Source: Methylococcales bacterium
GTDB lineage: Bacteria; Pseudomonadota; Gammaproteobacteria; Methylococcales; Methylomonadaceae
Direction of reading: 5' to 3'
DNA: 64,000 nt
Assembly (NCBI GenBank): GCA_030654015.1
Contig: JAURYI010000108.1
Span: forward strand, 1-64,000
In this document: in pieces, positions 61,946 through 64,000 of the stretch
Layout of the letters: the number at the start of each line of letters is the position of its first letter
How positions within the stretch are numbered: position 1 is the stretch's first letter
Program-made: the position numbers and the translations under genes
The notes under the pieces: model-generated
Database searches by the model: none
What the model saw: the letters and a program-made list of their open reading frames with translations, nothing else
What the model was told of the DNA's origin: nothing

Positions 61946-62249
61946 ATCGTTCCAACGTTCTGCGTCACTGCCATTAAGTTAAGGATTTTTCCGTTCGCCC
62001 TGAGCCTGTCGAAGGGTGAATGGAAAAATCCGAAACCCCGAAGTTAAGCCGTTCATGGTTCGACTGTTCGACAAGCTCACAGCTCACCACGAACGGCTTA
62101 ACTTAATGGCAGTGACGCTCTGCGTTGGAATGCAGCCGTTGACGCTCCAGCGTCTTCATTGTTTAAGCACACATATCAATAAAACATAATCTGGAACGAG
62201 GACGCTGGAGCGTCCTCTTGAGCATTCCTTTGCTGTGCGTTGGAACGAT
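61946..62249. repeat. Family D palindromic repeat, copy 2, interrupted by a family E element
   Basis: Ends ATCGTTCCAACG and CGTTGGAACGAT match the copy at 35209-35361, as do the internal GACGCTCCAGCGTC and GACGCTGGAGCGTC arms. The left part is split at 61964 by a 151-bp family E insertion (61965-62115), after which the element resumes with CGCTCTGCGTTGGAATGCAG. Confidence 0.82.
61965..62115. mobile_element. Family E miniature element (MITE-like), copy 2, nested in family D
   Basis: 151 bp with perfect 16-bp terminal inverted repeats TCACTGCCATTAAGTT and AACTTAATGGCAGTGA. The interior has hairpins based on CCCTGAGCCTGTCGAAGGG and TTCGACAAGCTC. It is bracketed by 9-bp direct repeats CGTTCTGCG (61956-61964) and CGCTCTGCG (62116-62124), 8 of 9 identical. 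It codes for nothing, so a transposase would have to act in trans. Confidence 0.82.
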
Positions 62250-62279
62250 AAAAAACAAAGGTAAACAAAATTGCCAAAT

Positions 62280-62297
62280 AATAACAAATATGTTATT
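62280..62297. promoter_or_regulatory. Putative HigA operator in the higBA promoter
   Basis: Perfect inverted repeat AATAACA / TGTTATT with a 4-bp AATA spacer, ending 8 bp before the higB ATG. An operator over the promoter or leader, bound by the HTH antitoxin, is the usual autoregulation of such modules. Confidence 0.6.
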
Positions 62298-62305
62298 TTT
62301 CGCTT

Positions 62306-62638
62306 ATGAACTATACCATCACCTACTACAGCGAAAGCGTTCAAGAAAGCGTTGAATCACTGCCTAAAACCTTGCAGGCGCATTACCTCAACTTGACTGA
62401 CCGCATGGTTAGTTATGGCGCATATCTTGGCGAACCTCATACTAAAGCATTAGGTAATGGTCTTTTTGAATTGCGTTTGAAAGGTTCTGAGGGTATTGCG
62501 CGAGTTTTTTACTGTACCTTGGTTAATCGCCGTATCATGATGCTACATAGTTTTGTTAAAAAGACTCAAAAAATCCCGCTGCGTGAATTGCGAATTGCTG
62601 AAAGCCGTTTGAAGGAAATTAAAAATGCTAACACATGA
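62306..62638 (+). CDS. higB: HigB/RelE-family toxin
   Basis: A 110-residue phage-derived Gp49-like/HigB toxin, a ribosome-dependent mRNA interferase by family. Seen: YLGEPHTKALGNGLFELRLKG, then GIARVFYCTLVNRRIMMLHSFVKKTQKIP, the conserved strand-helix core with the basic residues used for RNA cleavage. The C-terminal helix RELRIAESRLKEI is typical. The gene starts with ATG inside the leader, with little room for a ribosome site, and overlaps the antitoxin gene by 14 bp. Confidence 0.9.
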   Translation: MNYTITYYSESVQESVESLPKTLQAHYLNLTDRMVSYGAYLGEPHTKALGNGLFELRLKGSEGIARVFYCTLVNRRIMMLHSFVKKTQKIPLRELRIAESRLKEIKNANT

Positions 62639-62912
62639 AGAATTAAAAGCTAAGTTACTGTCAGATCCCGAAGTTAAAGCGGAATATGACCGTATTGAAC
62701 GCGAAGAAATGCCGATGCTTGATGCTATTTTGTCAGCGCGTAAAGAAGCGGGTTTAACTCAAGCACAAGTAGCCGAACGAATGGGGACTAAAGCGACTGC
62801 TGTCGCACGATTAGAAGCCGCTTTAGTTTCTGGTAAGCATTCGCCCAGCATTGCGACGTTGCGCAAATATGCTAATGCCTTGGGTAAACAATTGGATGTT
62901 AGATTTTTGTAG
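62625..62912 (+). CDS. higA: HigA-type HTH antitoxin
   Basis: A 95-residue protein with an N-terminal toxin-binding segment (LLSDPEVKAEYDRIEREE) and a Cro/CI helix-turn-helix (about residues 38-80, AGLTQAQVAERMGTKATAVARLE) ending with SPSIATLRKYANALGKQLDVRF. AAGGA lies before the ATG. It neutralises HigB and should repress the operon through the dyad at 62280-62297. The order toxin then antitoxin is the hig order. Confidence 0.92.
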   Translation: MLTHEELKAKLLSDPEVKAEYDRIEREEMPMLDAILSARKEAGLTQAQVAERMGTKATAVARLEAALVSGKHSPSIATLRKYANALGKQLDVRFL

Positions 62913-62955
62913 CCCGTTTAGAATGTGTCAGACACTTTGTGTAAATAGTTATTTA

Positions 62956-63999
62956 TTACCCTTTGATTTTTCTGGGCTTTCTCGCTTTTTCTGTTTCCAT
63001 GAGTGGCGCGGTGAGTTGTTGGTACTTCTCAAACAAAAACGCCACCCGTGCCGCATCATCTTTGCCGCCTTTGTAAGCGTAAGCGGCATCAACGGCTTTA
63101 TCGAGGGCGTTATGGGCTTTGAGCAAATCAGCGGGCATATTGCCAGCGGCGTAGAGCGTGGCGAGTGAGTATTTTTGCCCTTGCTCAGTACAGTGCTTTT
63201 CTTCGGCTTTGCGGGCATCGAGTATTGCTTGTGCGGCTTTTTCTATTTTGGAATCCAAACTCATGAGTTTGGACTCCCTATCAATATCGGGAAACGGGAA
63301 GTTGTTGTAAACGATGGTGTTTGAATAGCGGTAATCGCTTTTTAGTCGTCCGCACACCGTTCGCATCCACGCATTATGAAAACTTGACGATAATAAGCCG
63401 AAATCGTATAGGCTGGCATTGGGGAGCATGAAATTAGCATCACCACAAATCACGTCAGCTTCAAAATAACCGATAGGAACAAATTTTCGTTGCTCAGAAG
63501 ATACACGCGGAATTAATAAATATGGCTGGTCAGTTTGGCGAATTTTTTGAAATAAATACGGTGTAGCGACATCTTTTTGAGTTTCTTTATCAGTGCTTGC
63601 CGAGCGCATTTTTGTAACGGCTATCATACGCCGTTGAATTTCTGGCGAGTTAATGCGGTCGTGTGCAGTGCTATCTTTTAACCATAAACAATAACGCGGT
63701 AAGTTGTTAATAAACTCTTCCGAACCTAGAAACAGACGAATGTACTTAGAAGCAATCGGGTCATTTTGACGAATACTATCGGCTTCCGCTTGTGATAACA
63801 GTAAATTGCCGCCCTCGGTGGGTTTACTACCGTTGGTCATTTCAGGTGCGTTAGGACTTAATGGCTTGGTACGTTTATCAATCAACACCGTGGGCGCGTC
63901 CACTAAATACGGATTGATTTGCGTGGCTTTAATTTCAATGGGTTCGCCTTTGATGTTGTCGCCATAATCAAACAAACGACAAAAAGTGGGAGCGGATTT
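62956..63999 (-). CDS. C-terminal part of a type IIG/MmeI-like class I DNA methyltransferase (gene continues past right edge)
   Basis: The frame is open to the right edge, so the start and the catalytic NPPY/N-terminal nuclease parts are outside; 347 residues are visible. Recognised by TFCRLFDYGDNIKGEP, YIRLFLGSEEFINNLPRYCLWL, the target-recognition segment KFVPIGYFEADVICGDANFMLPNASLYDFGLLSS and SDYRYSNTIVYNNFPFPD, typical of large type IIG restriction-modification proteins. A coiled helical tail ends KARKPRKIKG. The gene is convergent with higBA, an arrangement often found in defence regions. Confidence 0.83.
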   Translation of the reverse strand, partial: KSAPTFCRLFDYGDNIKGEPIEIKATQINPYLVDAPTVLIDKRTKPLSPNAPEMTNGSKPTEGGNLLLSQAEADSIRQNDPIASKYIRLFLGSEEFINNLPRYCLWLKDSTAHDRINSPEIQRRMIAVTKMRSASTDKETQKDVATPYLFQKIRQTDQPYLLIPRVSSEQRKFVPIGYFEADVICGDANFMLPNASLYDFGLLSSSFHNAWMRTVCGRLKSDYRYSNTIVYNNFPFPDIDRESKLMSLDSKIEKAAQAILDARKAEEKHCTEQGQKYSLATLYAAGNMPADLLKAHNALDKAVDAAYAYKGGKDDAARVAFLFEKYQQLTAPLMETEKARKPRKIKG

Positions 64000-64000
64000 A

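Overview
The window reads as a chromosome segment of a methane- or methanol-oxidising gammaproteobacterium, most likely a member of the Methylococcales. The main evidence is a complete bacterial formyltransferase/hydrolase set (fhcB, fhcA, fhcD, fhcC), which serves tetrahydromethanopterin-linked C1 oxidation. Supporting evidence is a bacteriohemerythrin and a ferredoxin reductase that resembles the reductase of soluble methane monooxygenase (MmoC), together with ordinary gammaproteobacterial housekeeping genes (cydDC, tamAB, rpsT, murJ, recQ, cbpAM, serS). The genus is not determined.

Layout. 1-5.4 kb: cydD (cut by the left edge), cydC and an isolated ccmF, all concerned with cytochrome assembly. 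5.4-9.9 kb: envelope and small conserved genes (tandem PilZ protein, DUF2490 protein, membrane protein, HopJ family, TIGR01777 epimerase, DCC thioredoxin-like protein, Trp-rich protein). 9.9-11.3 kb: an AT-rich TerD plus restriction-nuclease-like fusion. 11.3-18 kb: lipoprotein, tamB, tamA. 18-21.5 kb: a sigma-54 type IV pilin, rpsT, murJ and a DUF1097 protein. 21.5-26 kb: a nitrosative stress module, norR divergent from hcp and its reductase, with two NorR half-palindromes and a sigma-54 promoter between them. 26-33.3 kb: recQ, an antitoxin remnant, a two-gene defence-like operon (small HEPN-like protein plus a dual-NTPase KGGVGR ATPase) and cbpAM.

33.4-47.4 kb is one long minus-strand urea operon: porin, urtABCDE, a SulP anion transporter, ureDABC, ureEFG. 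Urea would cross the outer membrane through the porin, be bound by UrtA, be imported by UrtBCDE and be hydrolysed by nickel urease matured by UreDEFG. SulP may handle the bicarbonate produced. Reading away from it on the plus strand are a small exported protein, a permease-histidine kinase fusion and a LuxR-type response regulator, the obvious candidate sensor pair. A 34-bp palindrome lies in the divergent promoter region. 53.2-54.7 kb: a class III cyclase with an RRM-like tail. 54.7-59.9 kb: fhcBADC with an unannotated 46-residue membrane protein. 60-64 kb: bacteriohemerythrin, serS, a higBA toxin-antitoxin pair and the C-terminal part of a type IIG-like DNA methyltransferase running off the right edge.

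A second layer is the density of short palindromic repeats. I distinguish six families, called A to F here. They occupy almost every loose junction of the urea operon, sit in fhc and hcp leaders, and in two cases have become protein-coding (cydD and the DUF3142 lipoprotein). Family E shows flanking 9-bp direct repeats at both of its copies, and one copy is nested inside a family D element, so it behaves like a miniature transposable element. No rRNA, tRNA, CRISPR array or full insertion sequence was seen. All functions are read from sequence patterns by eye; no database search was run.
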